Shown here: in pieces, positions 45,732-58,390 of the stretch | How positions within the stretch are numbered: position 1 is the first letter of the stretch | Layout of the letters: the number at the start of each line of letters is the position of its first letter | Origin: Molossus alvarezi | Lineage: Eukaryota; Chordata; Mammalia; Chiroptera; Molossidae | Reading direction: 5' to 3' | Assembly (NCBI GenBank): GCA_037176705.1 | Contig: CM073887.1 | Span: forward strand, 85,694,348 to 85,758,347 | Length of the DNA stretch: 64,000 nt | Translations under genes and position numbers: made by a program | The notes under the pieces: generated by a model | The model's input: only the letters and a program-made list of their open reading frames with translations | Databases searched by the model: none | Told to the model about the DNA's origin: nothing

Positions 45732-47985
45732 CTTTTTTTATATCTTCTATTTCTTTTTTCAATGTCCTGTACTTTTCTAAGATTAGGTCTTTTACTTCCT
45801 TTGTTAAGTTTATTCCTAGGTATTTTATTTTTTGTTGTTGCAATGATAAATAGGATTGTTTTTTCAGTTTCCCTTTCTGAGTGTTCATTTTTGGTGTATT
45901 AGGATACTATCGATTTCTGGATGTTAATTTTGTATCTTGCTACTTTGCGAAATTCATTTATTAAATATAGTAGGTTTTTGGTGGAGTCTTTAGGGTTTTC
46001 TATGTACAATATCATGTCATCTGTGAATAATGACAGTTTTACTTCCTCCTTTCCAATTTGGATTCCTTTTATTTTCTCTTCTTGCCTAATTGCTGTGGCA
46101 AAACCTTCAGTACTATATTCAAGAAAAGTGGCAAATGTGGGCATCCACGTTTGTTCCTGTTCTTAAAGGAAATGCTTTTAATTTTGTCAAGTGCTTTTTC
46201 AGCATGTATTGATAAGATCATATGATTTTTGTCTTTCATTTTGTTTATGTGGTATATAAAACCTGTTCTCAGAAAACTACTGGACATTGAAAAAAGAAAT
46301 AGAGAAAGATAAAAATGTGGAAACATATACCATGTTAATGGATTGAAAAAATCAACTTCATTAATATGTCCATACTACCCAAAGCAATCTATAGATTCAA
46401 TGCAATCTCTATTAAAGCACCAATGGCATATTTTACAAATCCAAAACAAATACTTCAAAGTTTGTATAAAACCAAAGACCTTGAATAGCCACGGCATTCT
46501 TAAAAAAGAGTAACAAAGTGAGAGGGATCACAATATCAGATATCAAGTTATACTACAAAGCCATTATAAACAAAACAGCCTGGTACTGGCATAAGAACCA
46601 GCATATAGATTCATGAAACAGAACAGAGAACCAATAAATTGACCCAAGAGAGTATGAGTATGCACAATTAATATTTGACAAAGAAGGCAAAATCATACAA
46701 TGAAGAAAAGACAGTTTCTTCAATAAATGGTGTTGGGAAAATTGGATAAGTATGTGCAAAAAAATGAAAGTAGACCACCAACTTATACCATACACAAGAA
46801 TAAGTTCAAATGGATAAAAGATTTAAATGTAATTCGTGAAACCATTAAAATCCTAGGAAAAAACATAGGTAGAAAATCTCTGACATCATATGTAACAGAA
46901 TTTTCACTGATACATCACCTAGGGCAAGAGAAACAAAGGAAAAATGAATAAACAGGACTACATCAAACTAAAAAGCAAAAGAAACCAGCATCAAAATAAA
47001 AAGGGAACCCAGTCTCTGGGGTTAATATCTAAAATATATAGAATATTCATATAACTTAACAAAAGGAAGACAAACAACCCAATGAAAAAATGGGCAGAGG
47101 ACCTGAATAGACACTTCTCCAAACGGGACATACAAATGGCAGGAGACATATGAAAAAAGGCTCAACATCTCCAATCATCAGAGAGATGCAAATTAAAACA
47201 ACTATGAGGCATCACCTCACACCTGCCAGAATGGCTGCCATCAACAACTCCTCAAAGAACAAGTGCTGGTGAGGGTGTGGAGAAAAGGGGACTCTAATAT
47301 ACTGCTGGTGGGAATGCGACTGGTGCAGCCACTATGGAAAACAATATGGTGTTACCTCAAAAAATTAAAAATGGAACTACCATTTGACTCAGTGATCCCA
47401 CTTCTAGGAATATAGCCTAAGAAGCCTGAAACACCAATCAGAAAGAATATATGTACCCCTATGTTCATAGCAGCACTACTTACAATTGCTAAGATCGGGA
47501 AACTGCCTACCTGTCTGTCAGTAGATGAGTGAATAAAAAGGCTGTAATACATTTACATGACAGAGTACTATGCAGCCGTAAGAAAGAAAGATTTCTTACC
47601 CTTTGAGATGATAGGAAGGACCTGGAGAGTATTATGCTGACCAAAATAAGCCAATCAGAGAAAGACAAGTACCATATGATCTCACTTATTTATGGAACAT
47701 CATGAACAAAATAAGCTGTCTACCAAAATAGATCCAGAGTCATGGAAGTAGGGAATAGACTAACCAACCTCAGAGAGATAAGGGGGCCGGAGTGGTGGGA
47801 AGAGATAAACCAAAGAACTTATATGCATATATGCACAAGCAGTGGACACAGACATTAGGTTGGGGAAGTAGAAGGGGGGTGGGAGGGGGAAGGATAGGGT
47901 GAATGGGAAAAAAAGGGGGACATCAATAATATTTTCAACAGTAAAAAAATACAAATAATTGGAAAAGGTAAAAAACAAACAAAAG
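45732..47985 (+). mobile_element. LINE-1 with 5' inversion (twin priming)
   Basis: 45732-46262 is antisense ORF2 (reverse-transcriptase region, with the active-site motif read as Phe-Thr-Asp-Asp near 46015 on the minus strand; part of the segment is deleted near 46175). At about 46268 it flips to sense, running through the ORF2 C-terminus (knuckle near 47262), 3' UTR and A-rich tail to 47985. About 40 bases of the same ORF2 segment ('ggacattgaaaaaagaaata') occur on both sides of the flip. Flanks 'aaaacacatagtaaca' (45716-45731) and 'aaaaacacagtaaca' (47986-48000) duplicate the target and enclose both parts, so this is one event. No functional ORF. Confidence 0.88.
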
Positions 47986-48000
47986 AAAAACACAGTAACA

Positions 48001-50295
48001 GCGACATCCACATTTTCTATATAGTTAATTTTCAGAGCTCTGAAAACAAAATTCAGTTTTATTTAGCTCCTGTTTTATACTTCTATCTCTACAAGAGCTC
48101 AGAGTGATTTCACCTATCAAGTGTTTTAAACTTATCTATATTTCTTTTGGATTTCTTGAGTAATAAAATGAATGAAAACAAGCAAATACAATAGAAAGCT
48201 ATTTCACTGACTAAACTGTGTTTAAGTGTGTGTATATGTATAAATGTATCTTTAAACTGATTTTATCAAGTTTAATAAAGCAACTGAATTATCTTCTGCA
48301 TAGTCATTCATTTTCGATGGATGGATTCAGGTGTAAAGATGGAAAGGGCTTTGTGTCTGAAAGAATGCTGCTTATTCTAGAAATTTCTGCATATCAGACA
48401 GGCATGCAATCTTTCAGGCAGCAACAATTTTTTATTTCAACTTAGACTAAACTTCCCAGGGAATTCCATTAAATTGTATTGTTCTGTGGAAACACAAACT
48501 GTGTATGATGTAAAACAGCCTCTGGCAATAAACTAAATTGATTTTTCATTAAGCTGTATTTTTAAAAGTAAAAATGATCAGTTTAAGCATTTCTCCTTAG
48601 CATAATACACCTAAGACAAGATCAAGAAAATCTTGACTGACAATCAATTAATGTTCTGTTGAATGGTGCTATTAAAAAAAATAATTATCCATATTCTACC
48701 CTCATGTACTGCTGTTAATAGTACTATTTATTATTTGCTGAGTGCTGACACTGAGCAGACACAGCCCCTGCCCTAGGGGCTTATAATAGAACCTCGACAG
48801 CTGAGGAAATCTGAATAAGTATGCCAGTAGGTGTGAGGTTTTGGAGCTTATGTCCATCTATAAATTTCTCTTCCTTTTCCCTTCATTTCTCTTGAAACAC
48901 TGTACATAAATGTATTACTGTAGTATTTTTTCAGATTTCTTGTAGTTTACATTAGATAAGTCACATGTTAATTTGTAATATATAAATATTAAATATCATT
49001 TAAGTGCAGATACTGTAAGTCCATGAAAGCTTTTCACAGAGAATTTGAGATTAAATCCATAAATATTTGTAATCTAATAAAACTATTTTAATTACTAAAA
49101 TGATCTTTTCTCATTTTCAGAAAAGGGGGGGCTATTTTAGTCGGTTAACAAAAAGAAGGAAAGAAGGAAGAGTTGTTAACTATACACTGTTTACTCACAG
49201 CTATTTGATGTCATTGTTTTTCCTAACAATTTTTCTGTATTGTAGTTGAGTCTTTATAAGTGAATTTTGTTCTACAACAAGGTTTCCTTAAGAAATTTAA
49301 AAAAACTTTTGAGGTAATCTCAAATGTATGTATTTTATATATACACATTTAAATAAATATTTTATTTTAGCATATAAATATAACATAGAATCACACATTG
49401 AACATTTGGAACTCATGAGTTAATGTGATGTAAATTAACTGTTTAGATCAACAAAAATACATTGTTACCTTCATAGAAGAGAACAACACCCTTTTCACTA
49501 AGCATTTTAAAACAAAAATCAAGATCTAACACACATATATATATACTTCTGAGATGAAACACCAGTTTATAATCTTTCTTGAATTTTTATGAGTTTATTT
49601 GTCCTGAGATAACATTTGAAAGACTTTCCAGAAACAGAAAAACATAAGTTTCTGGTTCTAATTTAAATAGTCATATGATATGTGACCTTAATGTAGTAGG
49701 AGGTGTTCCGGCCAGGGTAGTTTCTCCTATGGATCAAGTGTATTTTTGTTAAATTGTAAAAATTTAAAACAAATGTCTCCCAAGCTGAAAAAAACCTCAA
49801 GGGCATCATCAGTCATAGGTTTAAAACACATGCCCAAATAATTAACAGCTAAATCATAGTAGAAAAAAATAAGAGCTTTTCCTGAACAATTTGTGGCATT
49901 ATTTAAAGTCTTCTCTTAGAAGGCAATTGTTCTAGAATGACTGATTTTCTCTGTGTACTTTTGTTCAATAAACATTAGTGAGTCAATTATATAAAAGTAG
50001 GAATACAGCAACACAGAGGAGCATTGAACACTTTAAATTGTGATGTTTTTTCTTTAAAAAGTCCTTAGTAGACTTTTTAAAAGTTACAGAGAATTAAATG
50101 ACACAATAGAAAACGTTCTGAAAAGTTTTTCTCTGTGTAGCTCTCTCTGTTACACCTAACATACATTCCTTTGATGTATTTCAACAGTTTGTTGTATACT
50201 CTGCTATCCCTTTCATTATATTTATACAAATATATATAGCCACTGTATATTAGAGGAAATACTATGCATGTTATGTTATGACTTACTTTTTAAAA
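48001..50295. other. Unassigned AT-rich DNA
   Basis: 2.3 kb without a recognised mobile element or gene. An ancient-repeat-like patch may lie near 48730-48800 ('gagtgctgacactgagcaga', 'ctgccctaggggcttataat'). Confidence 0.4.
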
Positions 50296-50299
50296 ATTT

Positions 50300-50735
50300 T
50301 ATAATATAAAATATATACTTTGTTTCATATTAGTAGAAAAAGGTCAGTGCTTTTGAAAAGTAATTGAGAATATTCTATAGTAAGGTGTGCTGTAAACTAT
50401 TCAATCATCTGCTTAATGGTGGACACTGAGGTTTTCCTGCAATGTGCCACTAAAAACAGTGGTGTCGTAAACATCGTTGGACCATATCCTTAGGTGCCTT
50501 GGTTCCTGTCTCTCCAAGATAGATTTCTTCAAGTGGGATTGATGGATCAGCAGATGGTGTTGTTTTAAGTTTTGCTGAAGATGTCCAGTTTCATTTCCGA
50601 AGAGGGCTTAGCACACACTCTCAGAAGCAAGGTTAAGACTGTTCCCACCTCTCACACTTCACCCGCACTGACTCTTATCATTCTTTTTATTTAGGGGAGT
50701 TTTTAAAAAAAAGTAAAAAAAAAAAAAAAAAAAAA
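50300..50735. repeat. Possible ancient LINE fragment ending in poly(A)
   Basis: Text near 50395-50600 ('catctgcttaatggtggaca', 'agtgggattgatggatcag') resembles antisense ancient LINE-1. A 23-base A run with a short A-rich lead sits at 50707-50735. The two may be unrelated. Confidence 0.35.
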
Positions 50736-51019
50736 GTCAAAACAGGATCTTTTTGTAATAATCTGTATTACTCTCCCTAGTGGTGAAATTGTGTAACTTT
50801 TTCATATTATTGTTTCTCCCTTGAATCTCCTCTTCTCTCAATGGCATTACCATTTTCTTTCAGACTGCTGGTCTTCTTCTAAAATGATTTTGTAAGAACC
50901 CTTTTTTATTAGGGATAGTAACTCTTTGTCGGTCCTGTGTTTTTGTTTTGTTTTTTTACTTTTTTAAATATATATTTTATAATACAAACAATTTTTTATT
51001 TTAAAATTTTTAATTTTTT

Positions 51020-51060
51020 GAAATCCTCGCCTAAGGACATTTTTCTATTTATCATCAGTT

Positions 51061-51101
<41 letters not shown>

Positions 51102-51261
51102 TCGATGTGAGAGAAACACATCCACTGGCTGCCTCCCTCATGACCCTGATCAGGGTCGGGGACCAAACCTCAACTGAGGTACATGCCCTTGATGAGACTC
51201 AAACCCAAGAGTCTTTGGTCCTTGAGCCGATGCTCCAACTCCTGAGCCAAATGGGCCAGGG
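51020..51261 (-). mobile_element. VES SINE (antisense), left half of inverted pair
   Basis: Antisense VES: 'aaatcctcgcctaaggacat', an expanded (GA)n block at 51066-51098, 'catcgatgtgagag', and a head ending 'gagccaaatgggccagggt'. It faces the sense VES 33 bases away. Confidence 0.92.
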
Positions 51262-51293
51262 TATGACACAAATTATTTTAAAAAGGTGAAGTC

Positions 51294-51545
51294 TCCCTGG
51301 CCCATTTGGCTCAGTGGTTAAAGCGTCAGCCCATGGACCGAAGAGTCTGGGTTCGCTTCCCACTAAGGGCATGTGCTTTGGTTGCGGTTTGTCCCCGACC
51401 CCCCTGGGTGGGGTTGTGTGGGTGGGGGCCACTTGATGTGTCTCTCTCACATTGATGTTTCTCTCTTTCTCTTCTCCCCCTCTCTTTCCCACTCTATCTG
51501 AAAATACATGCAAAAGTGTCCTCAGGTGAGGATTAAAAAAAAAAA
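51294..51545 (+). mobile_element. VES SINE (sense), right half of inverted pair
   Basis: Sense VES from 'tccctggcccatttggctca' to 'tcctcaggtgaggatt' plus A tail. The target-site duplication 'aaaaaggtgaagt' (51280-51292) recurs after the tail. The unit A9-ggtgaagt then appears twice in tandem (51541-51570), a small secondary duplication at the insertion's 3' edge. Confidence 0.93.
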
Positions 51546-51572
51546 GGTGAAGTAAAAAAAAAGGTGAAGTCA

Positions 51573-52440
51573 AATGTCTTTTTCTTTATGACTATCAGCT
51601 TTTCTGTATTATTTCAAAAGGTTTCCTTAACCAAAGATTATTCAAATATTCCCCTATAATGTAATGATATTTTTGCTGCTGGCATATTAAAGAATCAGAG
51701 GTAGTAGAGGCCCTGTTAACTTTAGCAAGGGAAGGAGCCACCAATGCTTTTTCATTACTCTCTAACTGATTGATGATGACTATGTGAGACAGAGGCTGGC
51801 TGATGTCAGCAGAGAGGACTGGTTTGTGTGATCCGGAAATGAGCCCCTCTTTCACAGGGGGGCTTTGGAGGAGCATTCACATGGGACACAAATGTCTTCC
51901 ACTCTGGGAAGTTCTTGAACTTAAAGAAGTTTATACACATAATCCTTAGACAGGCTTCTTTCTCACCAATCCTTTCATCAGACTTCTTCCTAGGTTCTTA
52001 CCATCTTGGCAAACCGTTAACACCTTCCATGCATGAGAGAACTTACTTCATGCCACTTCTCTTTTCAGTGGCAAACAGGAGCAATGTACTGGCTGTTCTT
52101 CAGGACAGCTCCTAAGAGTGGGCTGTGACCTGCAGCTGTCTGCTTGTTGGTGCTAGCAAATTGCACGAGAAACCTGTGAACCAGCGCTGACTTCATTCCT
52201 CTGTAGTTGTCAGCTGCTCTTAGAAAACTGCCCATGAAATAATAGATAAGGTTTGTGGAAGGAACGTCAGTGAAATTAGAGTAAGCATGCTCATATTTTA
52301 TGAAAAATGGGGCTGTCAGGACCTGCTTAGATGTTATCTTGTTGATGTAAGTCCCATTTGGTGAGAATATTTCTGGACAAGTGTAGCTAGTATCCTTTCT
52401 TTCTCTCACCCTCCCTTGTTCCTTCCTTCTATCCTGTTTT
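51573..52440. other. Unassigned sequence
   Basis: No recognised mobile element. A minus-strand open frame of 137 residues (52065-52478) and a 93-residue one (51595-51876) have no identifiable domain, so they are not called as genes. Confidence 0.4.
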
Positions 52441-52444
52441 TTCT

Positions 52445-52600
52445 TTTCTTTCAGCATTAGCAAATATTTACTAAACAACGATTATATACCAGGTTATCAG
52501 TCCAGACTCTGGGGGAGAGTGGTGAACAAGACAGGTCAGTGCCTTTCTTCGTAGTGGTAATATTCTGGTGGAATAGAGCAGCACTTGATTTATGAGGGGC
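52445..52600. repeat. Ancient MIR/L2-type fragment (tentative)
   Basis: 'agcaaatatttactaaacaa', 'ttatataccaggttatcag' and 'ggtgaacaagacaggtcagt' follow a widespread old mammalian repeat order. Confidence 0.45.
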
Positions 52601-53835
52601 AGCTCAGTCTACATGGTCATCTCTATTTCATAGGTATTCAGTCTCAGTCACTGCTTAATTGAAAACCAAGAGCTTTTGTAAAGAAGGGAATCGTTATTTG
52701 CAGAAGAAGGCCTCATAATGCTCCAGAAATTTTAGGGTCTCCATTTTGATTTTCTCATCATATTTTGCCACTGCTCCATACAGGGATGGAATAATATACA
52801 CTCGCCCAATGTCCCTCTTAATCTCCAGGTCTATAGGGTAAAGAGGCAGAGCTATTTGCACACCAACAAGACCAAATGGAGAAAATTTGATTGCTCTGAA
52901 ACATACTCAACATATGTCATCCTTTGGATCAATTGTAAGTATGTTGGGAAGGCTAATGCATATGAGGTGTATATTTTCCTAAACCCAAAGAACCCACAAA
53001 ATGTTGTTCTTATTGGTAGGGGTGTAAGGTACAGCAAAATATTTCTTTACTTTGAGAGAGAGAGATCTTGACTTCCCCCAAATCACTGGACTCCCGAAAC
53101 ATTCACTACATGTGGTAGGCCCTTAATCTCCCACTCTTTTAATATATGTCTTTTTTCCTGAAGACTGGCTACATCATGGTCTTTGTTTTCTATCAGCATT
53201 ATTATTAATTTAAAGGACAAGCATTATATCCTTGTGGGATCAGAAACTTTAATGTCCCTGTGGACTAAATTATGGAAAATATTAGTGAGTAGATACTATT
53301 TAAGAGGAAGCTGTACTTTGATCTTTTTCAGGTAAAAACAAATTGTTTCCATTGATTTACATTTATAGAGATAAAGGAAAGTCTTTTACCAACTCGACAG
53401 CTGCCTCTTAATTGCCAGAGGCTATATTTTTGTCCAAGTAGAAAAAATTACATCTAGAATAGTAGCTAAAATAGATTAAATATACAACACTCATTTATTA
53501 TTTTCCAGGGCTTGTTATCTGCACAGGTGATTTACATATGAATATTAAAAAGTCACCACCTTTCCATCTTCTAAGTCTTTGATAAAGGCACTAATTTCTG
53601 TAGTTTCACAGTAATTCAGAATTACTTTGATATATAATTTTGGTTCAGAGGGGGAGTTATAGTGGTTTCCATATGGTGTCTTATTGCAATAGAAGTTACC
53701 CTGTGTGTCAGGAAACCCATGTGGGAAATCAGCCAATTCTCAGTATTTCTATTTCTAATACATATTTAGCAAGTGGAGAAAAAACATAGCATTTTCACAG
53801 AGACTTCTAGATTTTCACTAAAATTCACTTTCTAT
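52601..53835. other. Unassigned sequence
   Basis: No recognised gene or mobile element. Confidence 0.4.
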
Positions 53836-53839
53836 TTTC

Positions 53840-54190
53840 TCTTAATAAAATGTGAAGCTATATTTCCCACCATCCTTGAAAATATAGAGATGATCCCAAT
53901 AACCAGATTTTGCCCACAAAGTGTGAACAGGCACAATGTGTATGTACCACTTCAGAGGCTGTTTTGAAACTTATCTGCCTTTTCATGTGCCTTCCCGTTT
54001 CATGGGCTGGGTTAAGATGACAAGGTTATGGGTCATGGAGGAGCCCCAGGAGGGAAGAAGCCTGGGTCCTAAAGTATAAGGACCACCTACCTTGACTGTT
54101 GCATAAGTGAAAAGTATATTTGTATTGTTTTTTAGCCATTATATATTTGTGAGTATATTTGTTACTATAGTCTTTTAAATACAGTGTGGA
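53840..54190 (+). repeat. Ancient LTR-like fragment (tentative)
   Basis: The segment with 'catggaggagccccaggagg', 'gaagcctgggtcctaaag' and 'gttttttagccattatatat' resembles the 3' half of a common old LTR group. Family uncertain. Confidence 0.4.
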
Positions 54191-54595
54191 TTCAGGATTC
54201 TACTACATGGTTCATAAGCATACTCAAATCAAAATTTATTTACCACTTTTGTAAGGCCCACTCTAATGTGTAAACTGCAATGGATGTTGGCTGTTTCTCA
54301 GAGTTAGTGTCCAACCGTAAGACTCAAAAGATCTGGGCACATTCTATTTCCCAAAGCAAAACAATCTTAGTAGATAGTAATAGGTTCTTTTCTGGCAGGA
54401 AAGAAGAAAGATTGGCTTTTAGGTCTTATGGGGGTGTTATGGCTTTTCTTCATTCAAGGGACTGGGGACTATATACTAAGCCAGGTCTAGAAATTAGATA
54501 AGTAACATCTAGGTGGATGAATTATGGTAGCCTTCACTTAGCTGGGGAACCCTGGGGTACATTTACTCATAAAACATAAAATTGAAGCATCAGGG

Positions 54596-55650
54596 ATTTG
54601 TGTGTTAATCTTAAGGTTTTTGTTAAATAGGTTCATTGAGATACAATTTATATACAATAGACTTCATTATTGTTAAGTGTACGATTTGAATGAGTTTTGA
54701 GAAATACAATTATGTAACCAGTACCATAATCATGACACAGAACATTTTCATCACCAAGAAGGCTCTCTCGTACCTCTTTGCCTTCTGTGCCCACAGATCA
54801 GCTCCTGGCGCTGATCTTCCCATCACTTTAGTTTTGCCTTTCCTAGACTTTCATAGAAACAAAAGCATTCTTCACTTAGAATAATGCTTTTGAGGTCCAT
54901 CCATGTTGTTGCCTGTATCAGTAGTTTGTTTCCTTTAGTTGTTGAGTGAAATTCTACTACAAAGATATAGTAAAATTTGTGTATCCATTCACCAGTTGAT
55001 GGGTTGTTTCCAGTTTGGGGCTATTACTAATAAAGCCGATGTGAAAATTCCAGCGGTATTTTGTATACATGTTTCCATTTCTCTTGGTAAGAATATATAG
55101 AAAATGTGTTGCTGGATTGTATGATGAAAGTATATTTAAGAAACATAAGCTGTCATTCCCCCACCCCCCAAAGTGGCCATATTTTGTATTCACATCAGTA
55201 AGGTATGAGAGTTCCAGTTGTTCCATATCCCAGCAAACATTTGGTATGTAGATATTTTTAATTTTCTCAATTCTAATGAGTATGTAGCATTATCTACCTG
55301 TGCTTTTAATTTGCACTTAATGTTTATTTTTCTAGGTACTAATAATATTGCCTACCCATATATAAAAATATAAACCTTTACCTTATCTCACCTCATCTAC
55401 CAGAATTAGACCAAAATGGATCCAATACCTAAATGGAAGAGGAAAACCCTTAAAACTTCTAGAAAAGCATTTGATCTTGGGTTATGCAAAAATTTGTTAG
55501 CAAACCAAAAGGATAAACCATACAGGACAAATTAATAAATTAGACTTTAAATTAATAAATTAGACAAAATAAAAAGTGTTTGCTTTTCAAAGGACATTGT
55601 TTAATAAAAAGGCAAGCCATAGACTAGGAGACAATATAGTTTACAAAAGA
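54596..55650 (-). mobile_element. Ancient LINE-1 (antisense) with inverted 5' segment
   Basis: 54596-55330 is antisense 3' UTR and ORF2 end ('aggttcattgagatacaatt', 'cttttgaggtccatccatgt', 'caccagttgatgggttgttt'). From about 55340 it changes to sense ORF2 ('gaccaaaatggatccaatac', 'catttgatcttgggttatgc'). The pattern fits twin priming of a minus-strand insertion. Very diverged. Confidence 0.62.
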
Positions 55651-55669
55651 TATATATCAGCTAAAGAAT

Positions 55670-56480
55670 TCTCTCTTCTGGTTTATGTATATTTTGATAA
55701 GAAAATTGCTGTCATACTTATCTTTATTTCTCTACATAATGCATACAGAGAAATTTCCTCTGGCTGCTTTTGAGATTTTTCATTTCTCTTTGGTTTTTAG
55801 CAATCTAATTAAGATATATTTTGGCAAAGTTTTCATTAAGTATGCTTTGTTTGCATTTATATGCTTGTAGTTTTCATCAAATTTGAACAATTTTTAGCCA
55901 TATTTATTCAAATGGTTTCCTTTCCTCTTCCATTTCATCTCTCCTTCTAGGACTCCATTTACTTATATGTTGGATCATTCATTATTATCCCACAGCTCAC
56001 CAGCATTCAAGTCATTTCTTGTTTTTGTTTTTTGTCTTTGTACTTCTCTTGACACAGTTTCTGTTGCTATGTCTTCAAGTTCACTAATTTATTTTTCCTG
56101 AAGTGTCTAATCTGCTTCCAATCCCATCTGATGTGCATTTCATTTGAAATAGTGTGTTTTTTTATCTCTAGAATTTCCAACTGGTCCCTTTTTAAGTCTA
56201 TCCTCAGCAGGTTCATCTTTTCCACTATCTTCTTATAAAACAGCATATCTACAGTAGTTGTTTTCATAGTTTTGTTGGCTCATTCTGTTACTTCTGCCAT
56301 GTCTGTTTCTACTCTCACTAACTGACTTTTTCCTTTTTGTTAAAGATACTATTTCTGCTTTTTTCCTGCCTGGAATTTTTTACTGGACACTAGATAATGA
56401 GAATTTCACATTCTTGCTACTTATTGTTCCTTTAAATACAATAGACTTTGTTCTGATAGGCAACTTGGAATCAAATAAAT
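55670..56480 (-). mobile_element. Ancient LINE-1-related fragment (antisense, tentative)
   Basis: Long T/C-rich text with 'ctggctgcttttgagatttt', 'cccacagctcaccagcattc' and 'gcctggaattttttactgga' follows, in order, a repeat I associate with antisense old L1M. Family placement is uncertain. Confidence 0.45.
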
Positions 56481-56867
56481 CATTTTATGCCTTACTTTTA
56501 AGTCTTGCTGGAATGGGTTCAAATAAATTTTAATTATAGGGCTAAGTTAGCCTCACCAAACAGATACTTTTCTAAGAGAACTATCAAATGCCACTTGCCT
56601 TATGAGGTCCTTCTACTCTACCTGGGGGAAACACACGGCACTTACTTAAAGTATTGGTTGGCTGAAAGCTTTCTGTCTTTCCCCCGAGACTGTAGTTTTT
56701 TTTTTTTTTTTTTTTTTTACATACATGCACAAATCAGGACACAGACAAATACTTCAGAGTTTGCTTAGCAAGCATCCAGAGTTCTATCTCTCTCCTGCAG
56801 TTTTAAGAGTGTGTCCACACATTCTTTGATTATTCCTTCCATCAAATGGTAGAATCTTACTATCTCC

Positions 56868-57242
56868 CTTTTAGTGTGAGTTGGACTGAGTGACCCATAT
56901 CTGACAAACAGATTATGGCAGCAGTGAGGAAAATTGTTTCTGTGGTTAGATTATGAAAATATTGTGCCTTCCTTCTTAGGTGTACTCTCTTGCTCCCTCT
57001 TATATAGCTACTCGGAGGGAAGCCAGAACCTTCAGGCCCAGTCAAGTTGTCAGTGATTGTAACCTGTGAATCTGGCCAACAACTTGGTTGAAGCCTTATG
57101 AGAAATCTGGAGCCAGAATTGCTTAGGTACACCCTTCCTGGATTCTTAACACTAAGAGACTGTGTCAGAAAATAAATATTTATTGTTTTAAGATGCTAAT
57201 TTTTGAGATAATTTGTTATGTAGCAATAGCTAACTAATATAT
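56868..57242 (+). mobile_element. Ancient LTR fragment, MLT1/MaLR-like
   Basis: Starts 'cccttttagtgtgagttgga' and ends 'aataatttgttatgtagcaa'-like followed by 'tagctaactaata'. Related in layout to 62890-63353 and 18110-18536. An unrelated 21-base T run lies upstream at about 56698-56718. Confidence 0.5.
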
Positions 57243-58160
57243 ATTTTGGTACCTTGAAGTAGTAACAATAACTGAAATTGTGAAAGTGGTTTTGAGCTGG
57301 TCAGTGAGCATTAAGGAGAGCATTAGTGAATGCTTAAAGTACTTTGAAAAAACTTATTTTAGGTTTTATTTTGAAATAATCTTGTACTAAAAAATTTACA
57401 GATATTTTCTATGAATCTTTCATCCAGTTTTCACCAATGATATATTTTATATAACCATAGTACATTATCAAAACCAGGAAATTGACATTGGTACAATATT
57501 ATTAAGTAAACTACAGACCTTAGTTGGATTTCACCAGTTGTGTGTGTGAGTGTGTGCGGTTTTATAAAATATTATCATCTTTAGATTTGTGTAATCATGC
57601 TATGATTAAGAAAGAACTGTTTCATTATCACAATAAAATTCCCTTTTTCCATTTATTGATATATACCAATAGATAATCCTCCAAAACCTAATCCCTGGAA
57701 GCCACTGATACATTTTTCATTACTACAATTTTATCATTTCAAGAATGATGTGTAAATGGAATCATGCAGTGTGTAGTGTTTTGAGCTTGACTTTTTCATT
57801 CAGCATAATATCTTTGTGATCCATTTAATAGTTCATTTAATGTATGAGAGTTCCAGTTGATTCCGCATCCTTGTCAACCCTTGGAATTGTCAGTATTTTT
57901 TATTTTAGCCATTCTAATAGGTATTTAATGGCATTCAATCATCATTTTAATGTGCACTTATCTACAAATTAATAATGTTTAATATCTTTTTATATCCTTA
58001 TTGTTTCTGAATAACTTGCTTTTCAAGTCTTCTGTCCATTTTATAGTTGGATTTCTTATTCTCTTAGTCATAAGTTCAAAGTAGCAAAAAGTACTGTGTG
58101 TATAAGTCCTTTGTCAGATATATTTTCAAATATCTTCCTGCAGCCTGTGGCCCATTGTTT

Positions 58161-58390
58161 TTTTCTTCATTGTTAAATCCTCACTCAAGGATATCTTTCC
58201 ATTGATTTCTTTTTTAGCGATTGTGGAAGGGAGGGAGGGAGAGAGAGAGGGAGGTAGATAGAAAGAGAAAAGTATCAACCAGGGCTGGGGATTGAACCTG
58301 CAACCAAGGTATGTGTCCTTGACCAGAATCAAACCCATGACCTTTCAGTCCATGGGCTGATGCTCTAACCACTGAGCCAAACAGGCAAGG
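58161..58390 (-). mobile_element. VES SINE (antisense)
   Basis: Antisense VES: 'aaatcctcactcaaggatat', GA-rich block, 'gattgaacctgcaaccaagg', head ending 'gagccaaacaggcaaggg'. Target-site duplication 'gcct(g/a)tggc(c/t)catt' at 58143-58156 and 58391-58404. Confidence 0.92.

Noticed and set aside
52065..52478. 137-residue minus-strand open frame ending in a Lys/Arg-rich stretch
   Set aside because: The basic N-terminal part comes from a T/C-rich low-complexity segment on the other strand. No domain and no nearby gene features.
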